DNA of 64,000 bases from Mytilinidion resinicola (Eukaryota > Ascomycota > Dothideomycetes > Mytilinidiales > Mytilinidiaceae). Below are positions 33,601-45,794 of this stretch, piece by piece. The notes beneath the pieces were generated by a model. The model was given only the letters and a program-made list of their open reading frames with translations. It was not told where the DNA came from and did not search any database. Positions within the stretch are counted from its first letter, which is position 1, and the number at the start of each line of letters is the position of its first letter. The translations under genes were made by a program, and so were the position numbers. The stretch covers positions 846,261-910,260 of the forward strand of contig NW_022985442.1 in NCBI RefSeq assembly GCF_010093595.1, read 5' to 3'.

Positions 33601-36600
33601 CTGGAAGAGATGCCCGCTTGCCCTTCTTAAAGTCAAAGGTATCATCTGGACTGGAATCGGCCATTGAGATGTCCTCCTGAGAAACAGCCGAGGAAGGAGT
33701 CGCCTGTGCTCCGGGTGTGCGAACCTGAGTCGGAGTATCGGGAGCGGCGCTGAGCTCGGTTTCGTCTTCATCCCAGTATGACTCATCATCATCGTCAGGA
33801 AGCCCATAGGTGCTGAAGTGTTCCACTTCGAAAGTCCACTCGCCAGTGTCGATTTTGAAGTCAATGAACTTGGTGTTCTTGATGTCCTTGAGACGCTCAA
33901 TGTGCTTGTCTACGCGCGGTCCCTTCTTCTCGTGAACAGGGAGACGGCCAGCTCGAGTTCGCGGCCATGAGTTCTCTAGGCTGATGCGAGAGTGGACGTT
34001 CAGACCCAGACCTGGAAGGGCCTTGTCAACGTTGGAAGTAGGACCATAGACAGAGGCTTCCCGAGTGATTAAGTTAATGACCGTGCCGAAGAAATTGTTC
34101 AGGTCAACGGTGGTAAGATCAACCGGGCGCAGGAAGTGAATCGTTCCAACCCCGTCGCGGCCAACAATAAAGTCAGGAACAGCTCGGAGTCTCAAAGACG
34201 GCATCTTAAGCAGCTCCTCGATGGAGGGCTTCGACCAGTACGCACCGAGATCCTGATCCTTTTGCGTGGCGCGAGCCCTGTCCTTCTTGGAAGTCGAGTT
34301 GGATGCGCTGTGCTCTGGAACAACAGCGAGCTCATTGCCGGAAATCTGTTCCATGGGAGGTCGGGAGACATCACGGACTGAGGCACCACGGGTGACGGGC
34401 TCCGGTTGGGAAGCAGGCTCATCCACTTCAGTTCGAACCAGAGCATTTCTTGTTCCGTTAGGTGTCGCTCCATTGGCAAGACCATTGGCGAGCCCGTTGG
34501 CGTGGGCTCCATTAGCAGTCTGGTCAAAGCTCACAGATTTCTTAGGAACCGGGCTTGCAGTGGCCTGCTCGTTTCCAAAGAGAGAAGGCCGATTAGCCAT
34601 GGTGCGGTTGATTTGGAGACGCTTCAGGCTGCCGGAGCCAACGAAGTCAGGGCCGGCGCGTGAAAAGGCACCTGGGGTTAGGATGCTGTCCTGGGGGTTG
34701 TACGCATTCCGCAGATTGCTAGTAGACATGCTCTTGCCAAGCGATCGCTGTGAGCTCAGAAGGCTGTTTCCAAAGGCGGGGCTGCTGTAAGCACTTCCAG
34801 GAGTGCCGTACGTGGAGTAAGAGAAGCCAAAGGTGCCTGTTCGCTTCTGGGGAGTAATAAGACGAGTGGAGGCAGCAGGATTGAGCTTGTGCTGGGGAAG
34901 GGGGGCGGCCTTCTTGACTCTCAGGGTGCTGGAAAGCGGAGTGGCCACAGGGCCGGGATTCTGTTGGCTTCCACCAGGGGTGGTCATGAATAATTCACTG
35001 TTTCCGTATGGGTTCTGGCCTAGGCTGGTGTGCAGTGCGTTGCTTTGCTGGGAGGTACCCAAGAGACTGTTGTTCAGCGGCTGCTGAGGCTGCTGCTGTT
35101 GGCTTCCTCCAAACAAGCTACCCTGTGCTGCATTGTTCTGTCCTCCGAACAAGCCACCACCGGTATTGGTACCCGTGGTGGACCCGAACAGCGACGGCTT
35201 CTGTTGTTGCTGGTTCTGCTGCCCAAAAAGGCCACCTCCAAGGCTGGAACCTTGATTTTGCTGGTTCTGGTTTGTGTTCAGGTTGCCGAACAATCCGCCG
35301 CCGGTATTCGCGGTGTTTGTGTTCCCGCCGAAAAGACTGCCAGTTGCAGCAGGTTTGGCCCCGAATAGGCTGCTGCCTTGCTGCTGCGGTTGTTGAGTAG
35401 TGTTGCCGAAAAGGCCTCCACCAGTCTGTTGCTGAGGCTGGGTATTCTGTTGGCCGCCGAACAAGGAAGTTCCAGTATTCGCCGTCGTGCTGGCACCGAA
35501 AAGTCCAGGTTTCGCTTGTTGCTGGGTGTTCGCGTTGCCGAAGCCACCAAAGAGACCACCGCCCTGGTTTTGAGTCTGATTTTGTTGGGGTTGCTGCTGG
35601 TTCTGCTGGCCGAATGCGCCTCCGCCGAACAAGCCGCCGCCCGTTGTGTTCTGTTGCTGTTGGGCACCGCCGAATCCTGAGCCTGTGGTGGTGCTGCCGA
35701 AGAGTCCTCCTCCAGTAGAAGCTTGGTTCTGTTGCCCAAAGGCTGGGGTGGGAGTGGAACCAAACCCACCTGTGGTGCCTGTGGTTGCAGTGGTTCCAAA
35801 TCCACCAAATGCGGGCTTGTTCTGAGTTTGGTTTTGCTGGCCGAAAAGACCTCCTCCGGTATTGGTGCTGCCAAAGCTACCTGTGGCGTTGGATCCGAAG
35901 CCGCCCGTAGTATTGGTAGTTCCGGCGGTTCCAAAAAGCCCGCCGCTAGGCTGCGTAGTCGTGGCAGTTGTGCCGAAGAGACCACCAGTAGCAGGCTTTG
36001 CCTGGCCGAATAGACCACCAGTTGTGGCGTTGTTGGTAGCGCCGAATCCTCCAGTGGTATTGGTGTTGGCATTCCCAAAGAGTCCGCCGCCTTGCGTGTT
36101 TCCGGCGGTATTGGTCTGAGTATTGGTATTGCCGAATGTTCCTCCAAAGCCGCTGCTCTGACCGAATGCTCCAGCCTGACCGTTCTGATTGCCGTAGCGT
36201 CTACCTTGGGCATAGTCGACAAGCCTCAATTCCTCGAGGGAGTAGGGCATGTATTTAGGCTGGAAGGTGATAGTCTGGAAATGCTGGGTTCCGCTGGTAC
36301 CATCTTTCTCGATGACAGCTTCAAACGGCGTACTTGCTGTGCCATTGTTCGGTTCACGTCCCGCGGACGCGCCGCCAAAACCGCCAAAGGCAGGCTGAGT
36401 AGTGCCAGTGGACTGGCCGAAACCTCCAGTCGTATTACTAGCACCGAAGAGTCCGCCGCCAGTTGTGTTCGTGTTTGTGGCGCCGAATGCAGCAGGCTTG
36501 TTCTGTTGTTGACCAAAGAGTCCTCCACCAGTGTTGGTCCCAAATCCTCCTGTGGTTTGATTGTTCGCCGTAGCTCCTCCAAACATTCCGCCGCCAGCGG

Positions 36601-37264
36601 TTGACGTCGCACCACCTCCGAATAGGGGAGCGTTCGACGTGGATGTCGCGAAAGGCGAGGCGCCAAAGGTCGTCTTGGGAGCGTTGTTGCCGAAACCTAG
36701 AGTCAAAAGTCAGTGAATAAGGTCACATATAAGCCAAGCCACATCCAATGCGCGTCAGAAGGTGAAAGCGTCTAAAGGAAATGCAACGCGCCAGAGTGCA
36801 AGAAGCCACTGAGCGTAGTGAAAAGGCGCAGAAGCGACTTGACAATGCATAAGGCGAGCACTGAAAGGGAGTGCAAAGACGGCGCAAAGGACAATGCGGG
36901 TGGTGATTGTCGACGTACCTCCGAAGCCACTTCCAGTGTTGGTGTTCGTGTTGCCGCCAAACAGGCCTCCGCCAGTGTTCGCATTGGTATTTGAATTGCC
37001 AAAGAGACCGCCGCCGGTGCTGCCGAAGGCGCCTGAGCCAAAGCCTGGACATCGGAAAGTCGAGTTAGAGTCGCTCTTTCGAAAGCCGCGGTGACGCCCA
37101 CGGTCCAAAGCAGATCGTTGACGGTGACGCTGGACGGGCAAGCATAGAAGAAAGTAAGATGATCACGTACCTGGGTTGGTGTTGTTGTTAGAACCAAAGC
37201 CGCCGAAGCTGCTGTTCTGCGGGTTGGAGTTGCCGAAGCCGCCAAACCCACCAAAGCCCGACAT
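30651..37264 (-). CDS. Nup98-Nup96 nucleoporin precursor (Nup145-type)
   Basis: Six exons (37264-37171, 37044-36919, 36696-33044, 32882-32652, 32600-30651; the first two are short FG exons) give 2,017 residues with consistent phases. Five exon blocks are listed because only four introns are seen. The N-terminal half is dense in GLFG/FG repeats. A Gle2/Rae1-binding (GLEBS-like) motif with KYMPYSLEELRLVDY sits at about residues 195-240. A C-terminal autoproteolytic domain ends in HFS-TYG, cleavage being expected between Ser1035 and Thr1036 (codons at 33814-33809). The remainder is Nup96, with an acidic start, the conserved FEDDWAEQL element and a long helical solenoid (NFQFGTLAQLVAIDTEEG onward). 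Self-cleavage yields a mobile FG Nup98 and the Y-complex scaffold Nup96. Confidence 0.93.
33809..33820 (-). other. Predicted Nup98 autoproteolysis site HFS/T
   Basis: These codons encode His-Phe-Ser-Thr at residues 1033-1036 of the nucleoporin precursor. The HF(S/T) context, followed by YGL, is the conserved self-cleavage site of the Nup98 autopeptidase family. The bond broken is Ser|Thr in this copy by analogy. Confidence 0.8.
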
Positions 37265-38362
37265 GCTGGCCACTGTCTACGCCGGGGCGTGGAGGTAGGA
37301 AGCTGTCAGGGGCACGATTTGCGGATGGGTGTATGGCAGTGGGTGTGGTTGTGGTGTGGAAATGTTTGACTTGCGCGACGCGCTAGAGATGCGCTGCGCT
37401 GGGGGGTTTGAAGGGGCCAGTCAGACAACGCTCGCTCGCGTCGCTGGCAATTCGAAGAGAAGAGAAGGAGAAGGAAACGCTCTATCCGCCGTGGAGATGG
37501 CGGGGTCGAGGAATTAAATAAGCCGTCGCGGGCTGAGAAGGAGAGACGGTGGGAGTGAAAGGAATGGGAGAGACGTCGGGCTTGGGTGAGGAGGCGAGCG
37601 CACGTTGGCCGTTGGCTTTGGCTGTTGGGTGTGTCACGTGGGCAGCGCACTCGGGCCAATCACGACAAGCATTCACGCAGCAGGCACGGCACAGGCTTCC
37701 TCAGTCACCATCATGTATTCAGAACTGCGTTGCTGCGGCAGTCCGGTGGGCAGAGCAGCGTCTTTATTCTGGCGCTGTGCCGCTGCCTTACGGTAGCCTG
37801 AAGATAGCTGCTGCTGCCTGCCGAGACAGACGTTGCTGAGCCCCGCCAGCACCCCGTCAACGGCCGGCTTGAAACGCTTTCTGCTCTAGCGGACTGTCTA
37901 GGCCCAGTCGGCAGCCCGAAAGCTTCATCTCTAGGCGGATTTGTAAGGATCGCGGACTTGCAGAGCCCGCCATTGCCCTTTCGCCGTGCTGTGAGCTTCT
38001 CAGCACCTCAGGTGACACTCTCCTCACCCGCTGCAACCGCAGTAAACCGGCATCGCAGCGCAATCGGAGCACCGCCAGCCCGCCCAATAGCCGCAGCGGA
38101 TGCGACTGGCATCACCCCCCCTCTGCTGCAGCACAATCGCCCAACCAGGCATACCACTCCCCGCCCGCTTCGGTGCTAGCCTCTCGGGTGTATCCGCGCT
38201 AAGCTTTCTACCACCGGCGCGAACACGACGCGAAACCTTGCCAGTTCAGACCCAGCTTGTTCGGCGGCCTCACCACGAAGAACCGCCTATACACATATTC
38301 ACCAACCCCCTAGAAACAGGCTGTGACCCCACGCGCCGTCCTCCTCCGCGCTCACAACGCAA
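37265..38362. promoter_or_regulatory. Divergent intergenic region of Nup98-96 and centrin
   Basis: The two genes are transcribed away from each other across 1.1 kb, so both promoters lie here. Two overlapping C-rich, GCCCG-rich stretches and no TATA box are seen. No additional gene is supported. Confidence 0.5.
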
Positions 38363-39198
38363 ATGGCTACGTCCAACCACCCCACCTATCCCTCCCGCTA
38401 CACCACCGGGCTCGGACGCGCCGGCGCATCCTCCTCCGCCCCGCAAAACTTCAACACGCCCGCATACGGCGCCACGGGGAAGACAGCGCAGCGCATTGAG
38501 GCCGACCGACTAGAAGCGCAGCGGCGTGAGCGCGAGGAGCGGGAGCGGATAATGCAGGCCGGACAGAACCAACTGGGGGAGTTGAGCGAGGAGCAACGAG
38601 AAGAGATCGTAGAAGCCGTACGTCCCATACCCTCCACACACCCCCCCCAAATCTTCCCAGATCCACACTCCATTACTTGCATGCTTATAGTCTGCGAGCC
38701 GAAAAACATGAACGCTAACCCCACGCCCTCCCCCAGTTCAATCTCTTCGACCTCGACCAAGACAAGCACATCGACTACCACGAGCTCAAAGTCGCCATGA
38801 AAGCGCTGGGCTTCGACCTGCCCAAGGCCGAAATCCACAGCATTCTGCAGGCCCACGGCGTCCCCTCGAACCCGCAGCCCGCCTCAAAGCCTAAAAACCC
38901 CGCCGGCCAGCAACCATACCAGCCGCCCCCGCGCCTCCTCCTCCCCCTCGCCTCCTTCCAGACCCTCATGGCCGCCCGCATCCACGCCCGCGACCCCAAG
39001 GAAGAGATTTTGAGAGCATTTGATCTGTTCGACGAGGGCGGCAAGGGCAGCATCACGGTGCAGGATCTGAAGCGCGTGGCGCGCGAGCTGGGCGAGGGCT
39101 TGCAGGATGAGGAGCTTGAGGCGATGATTGAGGAGTTTGATATGGATGGCGATGGGGCGATCAGTCGGGATGAGTTTGTGGGGATTTGTTTGGGGTGA
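38363..39198 (+). CDS. Centrin/Cdc31-like EF-hand protein
   Basis: Two exons (38363-38617, 38737-39198) join in phase 0 to give 238 residues, longer than typical centrins (about 160-200). A Ser/Thr-rich then Arg/Glu-rich helical N-terminus leads into the first EF-hand loop at residues 90-101 (DLDQDKHIDYHE). The region where EF2 normally lies is replaced by a Pro-rich insert (about residues 126-156), so no second loop is seen. EF3 (184-195, DEGGKGSITVQD) has weak calcium ligands, while EF4 (220-231, DMDGDGAISRDE) is canonical. The family acts in spindle pole body duplication and in TREX-2 mRNA export at nuclear pores; the adjacent nucleoporin gene is probably coincidental. Confidence 0.85.
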
Positions 39199-39652
39199 TT
39201 ACTGTAGGGAGTGTCGGTTGAGTGTGGGAGTTTTGTATGATGGTGTTTGGGTAAAGCTTGGTGTGATTGGCGTTTTGGATGGAATTCCTCTTTTGGGTGG
39301 AGGTATTGGCTCAGTGTCTTGGTTTAGGGATGGTCTGAATTCGAGTTGGGTATGAAACGTGGCAGAAGAGAAGAACGCGGAGTTGTTGGAGTCGAATGAG
39401 GACGAAGCGTGTCAACCTGGTGCCGCGGAGGGGTATCACGGGGAGGGCCCGCAAGATCGCCACGTCGTGAGCATTCCGGTTGCTTCTGGAGCAATTTGGA
39501 GGGTAATTGATAAATCGGTCAAGATTCACGTTGCAGCAAGCAGAGAACGCCATTCTGAAGTCAAAGTCTTCCCACTAAGATAGATATGCACAATTGCGGG
39601 GCCAGACCCAGACCGACAAACAAAACGAGATGCAATATACAATATGCTCACA
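39199..39652. other. Convergent 3' intergenic region
   Basis: This separates the centrin and complex I genes, whose 3' ends face each other. It holds the two 3' UTRs. Nothing else is seen. Confidence 0.5.
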
Positions 39653-41278
39653 CTACTGACCAGGCGAAATCAACAGGCCCTTCTTATCCGAGCCCGGGGC
39701 CCATCCGCCCGCAAAGGCCTCCTCACCATGCGTCTCCTTGTATCCCCTAACCCTCGCCTCCAACTCGGGCCTGAAATGCCTGATCAACCCCTGGAGCGGC
39801 CACGCGAATGCTTCGCCCAACGCGCAGATAGTGTGGCCTTCGACCTGCTTGGTCAGCTCCTGCAGCATGTCGATCTCACGCTCCCGCGCCATGCCCTTCT
39901 CGAACCGCTGCATGATCTGGTGCGTCCACTTTGAGCCCTCACGACATGGCGTGCACTGGCCGCACGACTCGTGGTGGTAGAACTTTGCGAGGCGGGTGAT
40001 GGCGCGGACGACGTCGGTCGACTTGTCCATGACGATGACGGCGGCAGTGCCGAGACCGGATTGGGCGTCCTTGAGGGCGTCGAAGTCCATGAGCTGGTCG
40101 CCGCAAAGGTGGGCGGGCAGGATGGGCGTCGATGATCCGCCGGGGATGACGGCTTTGAGGTTGTCCCAGCCGCCAATGACACCGCCGCAGTGCTTGTCGA
40201 TTAGCTCGCGCAGGGGGATGCTCATCTCCTCCTCGACGGTGCAGGGGTTGTTGACGTGGCCGGAGATACAGAAGAGCTTGGTGCCGGAGTTGCGCTCACG
40301 ACCGAATGAGTTGAACCAGTTGGCTCCTCTCCGAACGATTGTTGGAGCCACGGCAATGGTCTCCACGTTCGCGACGGTAGAGGGGCATCCGAAAAGACCG
40401 ACGGCAGCGGGGAATGGGGGCTTTAGACGAGGCTTTCCAGGTTTACCCTCTAGAGACTCAATGAGTGACGTCTCCTCACCGCAAACATAGGCGCCCATTC
40501 CACGGTGGATATATATATCAAAATCGTAGCCGGATCCGCAAGCATTTTTCCCGATAAGACCGTCTTTGTAGGCTTCCTGAATAGCTCGTTGCAGAACAGT
40601 CGCTTCGTGATAGAATTCGCCACGGATATAGATGTAGGCAGCAGTGCAGTTCATAGCACGGCCAGCTACCAGACACCCTTCGACGAGCTTGTGGGGGTCT
40701 TTGCGCATGATTTCGCGGTCCTTGCACGTTCCGGGTTCGCCCTCATCGGCATTGACAACGAGATAGCGAGGCTTGGTGTCCTTGTCCCAGTCCTTGAAGT
40801 TCATGAATGACTGCAGATATCAGCATTGCTCCGGGTGCATAATCTGATGTAGGCATACCCATTTCATGCCCGAGGGGAAACCAGCACCACCTCGACCTCG
40901 GAGGCCAGAGGCCTTAATCTCGGAGATGATCTAGCATCTGAAGTCAGTTATAAGTTCACCCGCCTAGTTTCTGCCATAGGAACCAACCCAATCATGACCC
41001 TTCAGTAGGATCTCCTTTGTCTTGTGCCAATCGCCATATTTCTTGGCACTTGCCAAATCTGCACCATGGTGTCCGTAAAGATTCTGAAATATCCTATCTT
41101 GATCCCTTAGACCTCCATGGACCTTCTTCGGTGCATCCTCCTGGACGGTAGCAAATCGTCTCCTCTGGGAGGGAGTAGATGAGGTGGAAGAGAGTCGTGA
41201 GGCGGCGGTGGCGGACGGAAGGACGCGGTGAGAGACGGCGCTCAGCGATTGCGACGAGGGGGTATGCCGTGCGAGCAT
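39653..41278 (-). CDS. nuo-51: NADH:ubiquinone oxidoreductase 51-kDa flavoprotein subunit (complex I)
   Basis: Three exons (41278-40988, 40930-40859, 40810-39653) join in phase 0 to give 506 residues. The N-terminal 35 residues are basic and Ser-rich, a mitochondrial presequence ending near [20 protein letters not shown] and the downstream [19 protein letters not shown] carry the FMN and NADH sites. The [10 protein letters not shown] motif plus a later Cys bind the N3 [4Fe-4S] cluster. It oxidises NADH and passes electrons into complex I on the matrix side. Length and motif order match the family closely. The ATG chosen gives the expected leader; an earlier in-frame ATG at 41449 would add a poorly conserved extension. 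Confidence 0.95.
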
Positions 41279-42248
41279 TGTGGCCAATATTGGGCTTAAT
41301 TCAGCTGCAATTGAGGCCCTTCCGGCGTTGATAGAGCAGAGGGGAGAGGGTTGCGGCGGGTAGTCGTCGATGATGCGACGATGGAGGTTGATTGATGCGA
41401 CCTCGTAAGGGACTTGGCAAGCGCTGTGATTGGCCGGGAGGATCCCCATATGAGCTCGTCAACATCAAAACATTGGTGACCTCTCCGCTGATGTCCTACA
41501 CCTTCGCGTCTATAAACGCGTCTCGTGTATGATCACTCTCTACCTCATCGCGCTCCCATCACATTTCACCCAGCTAACCCAAATTCACTAACGTCAATCA
41601 AGCTGTTGTCCTCCCCGCTCCGCCGTTATTGTCACAGCGCTGGAGGGATCCTCGTGGGTTCAATGTCAGACGGCATTGCCGTAGGCACCAGCGTGACTGA
41701 AACACAGTAGACTCGTTGACTTCAACCGACAGTTCATATCAGGATGATGTGCCGACGACAACAGCTTTGGACAATATAGCTCGACAAGCCTCGGTTGTGC
41801 TACTAGTGCTCAGGACCTGATTCTAGTCCTGCTAGTTTGGATTGTATCTTCAAACTCTCCCGATTTCTTCTAGATCTGGGCTTTACCTCAAGGGTTATCT
41901 CAGCCTCGTCGTCAGAAGCTCTCAATCCTACGACTTTGCTGTCAACCCATCGCAGTATCCTGGATCTACTCGACTAGCTAGGTGACTTCTCAAAGCTATC
42001 AACCGGCAAATCCATCACCACTTCAAACATCCAGAAACCTTGCCAAGATCTGTCAAGTCCAAGGTCGCTTCTGATCGGGTGAACTCCCAATCATTTCCTA
42101 CTCTCACCTCATCTAGCTTCGGAGCTCTCCGTTCTGAATCGATTTCCTATTCAACTCACCTCGGACCTCAAATTCAGCTTCTCCAGTGTATTGTCTACGC
42201 GCCAGGAAGGCACGTCGAAGGTAACCCAACAGCGCTAAAAGCCTGCTC
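41279..42248. other. Divergent intergenic region, 970 bp
   Basis: This separates the complex I gene from the orphan gene on the other strand and presumably contains both promoters. Short frames have no domain support. Confidence 0.5.
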
Positions 42249-43205
42249 ATGATGTCCTCCAAACGTGCCGGATCAGTCCTGTCGGACTGTTCAGGCTCTG
42301 ATGCTCATAATTACCCGCCGATGATGTCAGACGGTAATCGGAATCGTTCGATCTGGCGTCCTGCGGATGGAGATGGGGACCCGAGTCGTGAGACGTTCAA
42401 TAGATCCTTCGGTACCAAATGGGGCCACCCAACCTGGAAACTTTTCACTGGCGATGCAGCAGACGAAATCGAGCCGGGCATGAATGAACCACCTCGCTAC
42501 GTGTATCTTGACGACAAGGCGGCCTACACGATTCTCAACCATAAAGCGTACACTGCACGCGAGCGATACCAATACTGGAGCTTCGACTTCAATCGTCAGG
42601 GCATGATTCGAACTAATAGACCTAATCGTGGTCGGCCCGTGTACCAAGACAAGAATCAACTTTCTCTTGCCAGCGCTCCTCATCTGGGCAGGCCTAGCAG
42701 CTACCTCTTCTCTGGTGGGCTGTCTGCGACTTATCTTTCTGCCCGCTCCAATATGGCTCGAACCAAGAATGCGGCTCAAGCCCGAAACTCCTATGAAGGC
42801 ACCTCCGATGACCCTTTGGATAGCTTCGAGCATCTGAATCCAGGGCCAGGATTTCTAGGCATGCCCTTCAAATCAAAGATTGACACGGCCTCACTCCTCC
42901 TGGCCTCCGACAAAGAAGCAGATGGGCTAGCTTTTAGGGCTGCATCTACCGCTGCCAGGGGTGTTTCAGCTGTCACTACGACTGCTCCAAAGACTGCTGC
43001 TGCGGCCTCCAATCACGCTTCTTGTGCCTCAGTCGATTCGGAGCGAGATTCATATAGCCCTACAGGAACTCGAGTTCTTCCCAAACCCCTCATCCGCAAC
43101 GCTTTGAAGAGAACGTTGTCGCAGGCGAAACTAACCGAAGCCACCCCTAACATCGTCAAAAAGCACCAGAAGAAAACTGCTACGGACCTCGACAATGCCG
43201 ACTAG
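42249..43205 (+). CDS. Orphan Ser/Ala-rich protein of unknown function
   Basis: This single-exon frame encodes 318 residues, starting with two Met codons. I do not recognise it. The middle (about residues 50-125) has a compact, aromatic-rich stretch: GTKWGHPTWKLFTGDAADEI, PPRYVYLDDKAAYTILNHKAY and ERYQYWSFDFNRQGMIR. This looks like a small folded domain. The flanks are disordered, Ser/Ala-rich, and the C-terminus is strongly basic (NIVKKHQKKTATD). There is no signal peptide or membrane helix. The basic tail could direct it to the nucleus, but that is only a guess. It is probably lineage-restricted. Confidence 0.6.
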   Translation: MMSSKRAGSVLSDCSGSDAHNYPPMMSDGNRNRSIWRPADGDGDPSRETFNRSFGTKWGHPTWKLFTGDAADEIEPGMNEPPRYVYLDDKAAYTILNHKAYTARERYQYWSFDFNRQGMIRTNRPNRGRPVYQDKNQLSLASAPHLGRPSSYLFSGGLSATYLSARSNMARTKNAAQARNSYEGTSDDPLDSFEHLNPGPGFLGMPFKSKIDTASLLLASDKEADGLAFRAASTAARGVSAVTTTAPKTAAAASNHASCASVDSERDSYSPTGTRVLPKPLIRNALKRTLSQAKLTEATPNIVKKHQKKTATDLDNAD

Positions 43206-43645
43206 GAACATAACGATCCCAATTATGTAAGCTCCGATTCGTAATCTCGAGACTGAAGTCACTGCTAGTGAGATGAGACTGGAGGCTAAGAAAATTACAG
43301 GTGTGCGGCGCTGTATGTGGTGCCTCGATAGACCAAACGAACTCGAAATTAAAATAAAATTGTCGGTTTTCCAACATCTGAGCTGTCGTCGAGGCACCTC
43401 ATACAGCGCCATCGCGAGTAACCAGACTGAAATTAAGCCTTTGGAAGGTTCAAGCTTGGGTGACGGATCAAGCCTCTCTTCCTCCTTTCACTTTGCGAAA
43501 ACTCTCAATGCATGATTCATAGTCTTGTTTTGCAATTTTGGCGTCTATATACATGGTAGTGGATGTTCTCGGCCTACCCGTTAGGCCAAGGTGTTCTGCT
43601 TTCCCCCAAAAAGGCTTTCAAATGCTGTTCAAAGTTCCATTTGGC
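43206..43645. other. Convergent 3' intergenic region
   Basis: This is the 3' region of the orphan gene and of the acetyl-CoA acetyltransferase gene. No feature is seen. Confidence 0.5.
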
Positions 43646-45068
43646 CTATAAATCTGTGTGTGCGACTCTCTGTACGATGATACCTGTGGCAGCTCCTCCG
43701 CCATTGCAGATTGCTGCCACACCATACTGACCAACCTCGAGCTGGTGCAGTAGTGTCACCAATATCCTGCTTCCTGAGCTGCCTAATGCGTGACCGAGCG
43801 CGATAGCTCCTCCCCTTGGGTTTACGTTGTCGCCGCTGAGGCCTAAGATCTTCGCATTGGCCTTGATGACCGCAGCAAAGGCCTCATTGAACTCCCAAAC
43901 GCTGATATCTCCGTTCGAAAGCCCAGACTGATCAAGAAGCTTCTTCACAACCTCCGCCGGCGCAACCGGGAAATCAATCGGATCTGTCACTCTGATCAGC
44001 ATCGCTCCACTCCAATAACCTCCCAGAAACACTTACCAACAGCCGCATCCGCATACGTCACAATCCGTGCCAACACCCGACTGTCCTTCCCATACTCCTT
44101 CGCCATCTCCTCACTCGCCAGCACCAGCGCACTCGCCCCATCACTAAACCCCGACGCATTCGCCGCCGTCACGGTCCCCGTCCCATCCCTCAAAAACGCC
44201 GGCTTCAGCGTGGGCAGCTTCTCGAGCTTCAGCTTATTATACCCCTCATCCTCCGTCACCACCGTCTCACCCTTCCGCGTCTTCACCGTCACCGGCGCGA
44301 TCTCCTCCTCAAAATGCCCCGCCTTCCACGCCGCCTGCGCCCGCTCATACGTCAGCACCGCAAACGCATCCTGCTCCTCGCGGCCAACCCCATGCTTCTT
44401 CGCCGTGTTCTCCGCGCAGTTGCCCATGTGGATCTGGTTGTACACGTCCCACAGTCCGTCCCCGACCAACCCGTCCGCGAGTTTCTGGTCGCCGAACGCC
44501 GGCTGCTGACTCGCGCGGCCCAGGTAGTACGGCACGCGCGTCATGTTCTCGAAGCCGCCCGCGACCTGCGCGTCCGCGTGCCCCAGCTGGATCTGCCCCG
44601 CGGCGAGCGTCACGGCTTTGAGCCCCGAGCTGCACACTTTGTTGACGGTCGTGGCTTCGACGCTCGTGGGCAGCCCCGCGAAGATGGAGGCTTGCCGCGC
44701 GGGCGCCTGCCCGAGGCCCGCGGACAGCACATTGCCCATGTACACGGCGCTGATTTTAGAGATGGGGAGGGTGGTCTTGGCGAGGGCGGATTTTATGGCG
44801 GTTGCGCCGAGCGAGGGGGCGGGGACGGTGGTGAAGGCGCCGTTGAACTGGGGGACATTGTTGTAAGCTTCCCAGACTTCAGATGAGAGGAGGGGGTGTT
44901 GGGAAGGGGAGGGAGGCTGCATACAACACCCGTAGGCGTCCGCGACGCGCTGAGGATATACGCATCCCGCACCTCTTTCTGCGCGGGGCGCGCGGTGCTG
45001 AAGTGGCGCTGGACGGCCGAGAGGCGGGTGCTTGCGGTCGTCATCCTGCGGAAAGCTGCTGAAGACAT
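43646..45068 (-). CDS. Mitochondrial acetyl-CoA acetyltransferase (acetoacetyl-CoA thiolase)
   Basis: Three exons (45068-44925, 44847-44037, 43983-43646) join in phase to give 430 residues. The first 33 or so residues are Arg/Ser/Thr-rich with no acidic residue, an expected mitochondrial presequence, before the [16 protein letters not shown] start of the thiolase fold. Cys120 in [11 protein letters not shown] is the acyl-binding nucleophile. [24 protein letters not shown] and [10 protein letters not shown] supply the other active-site residues. It catalyses reversible condensation of two acetyl-CoA molecules, used in ketone-body and isoleucine degradation or feeding sterol synthesis. It is a separate subfamily from the peroxisomal thiolase at 4462-6066: only that one has PTS2, only this one a mitochondrial leader. 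Confidence 0.93.
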
Positions 45069-45794
45069 TTTGTAGAAGTGATGCGACGATCGGAAGAAGC
45101 TTTGGGCAAAAGAAAATTAGAAAGGACTGGGCTCGGGGGGAAAAGCGGGTGGAAGTTGTCACATTGTTGGTGGTTTAAGAGAGCTCCTGCGGAGTCGGAG
45201 CTACGAGAACGTGGGGAATGCTCCGCGGTTCCTCGGTCCAAAAACGCGAATTTTCGGCTTGCGTCGCTTTTAGAAATGTAATCAAAAGACGGGATTATTA
45301 AACTCGTGGATATTGTGCCTCAGACTTTAAAAGTATCTTGGACATATCTAATTAAAGAAAGTTAGTTGGAATGGATTGGAAGTCTGTGTGAATGTCACGT
45401 GATCCGGACGGACTAATGCGATTTCGCTACAACTTTAAGTGAATTTAGGAATACTTTAGATGCAATCCAGGGGTACTTGACCAAGTCATCACAAGAAAAA
45501 TCTGTGTGTGCTTGAGTATGGAACTGTAGAGTGTGCTGTTTGCACGTCAATCCGGGCTACCGGATACGATGAGTCTAAAGCAGTGGCAAACAGTACAAGT
45601 ATCATGGGACCTTCGATGTCAAGATCCTTATAAGTTCTATCTATCATATGATCCATGATTAGACGATGCTCCGCAGAGCTGCCTGACCAAATGGTTGATC
45701 TACCGAAAACATCAAAAGGCCAACCCAGGTAACGCCGTGGCAAAGATGAGCTCCTCCGAATGAGTTGGAGAGAGAGGAAAAATTAGTTCCCTGA
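45069..45794. other. Intergenic, 726 bp
   Basis: This holds the promoter of the acetyltransferase gene and the 3' region of the NAD+ synthetase gene. No feature is seen. Confidence 0.5.

Noticed and set aside
35278..36222. Long frames antisense and out of phase to the nucleoporin gene
   Set aside because: They come from the repetitive FG coding sequence, which opens several frames at once.
30651..39198. Functional link between the nucleoporin and centrin genes through TREX-2 export
   Set aside because: Gene adjacency alone is weak evidence in fungi; recorded only as a coincidence.
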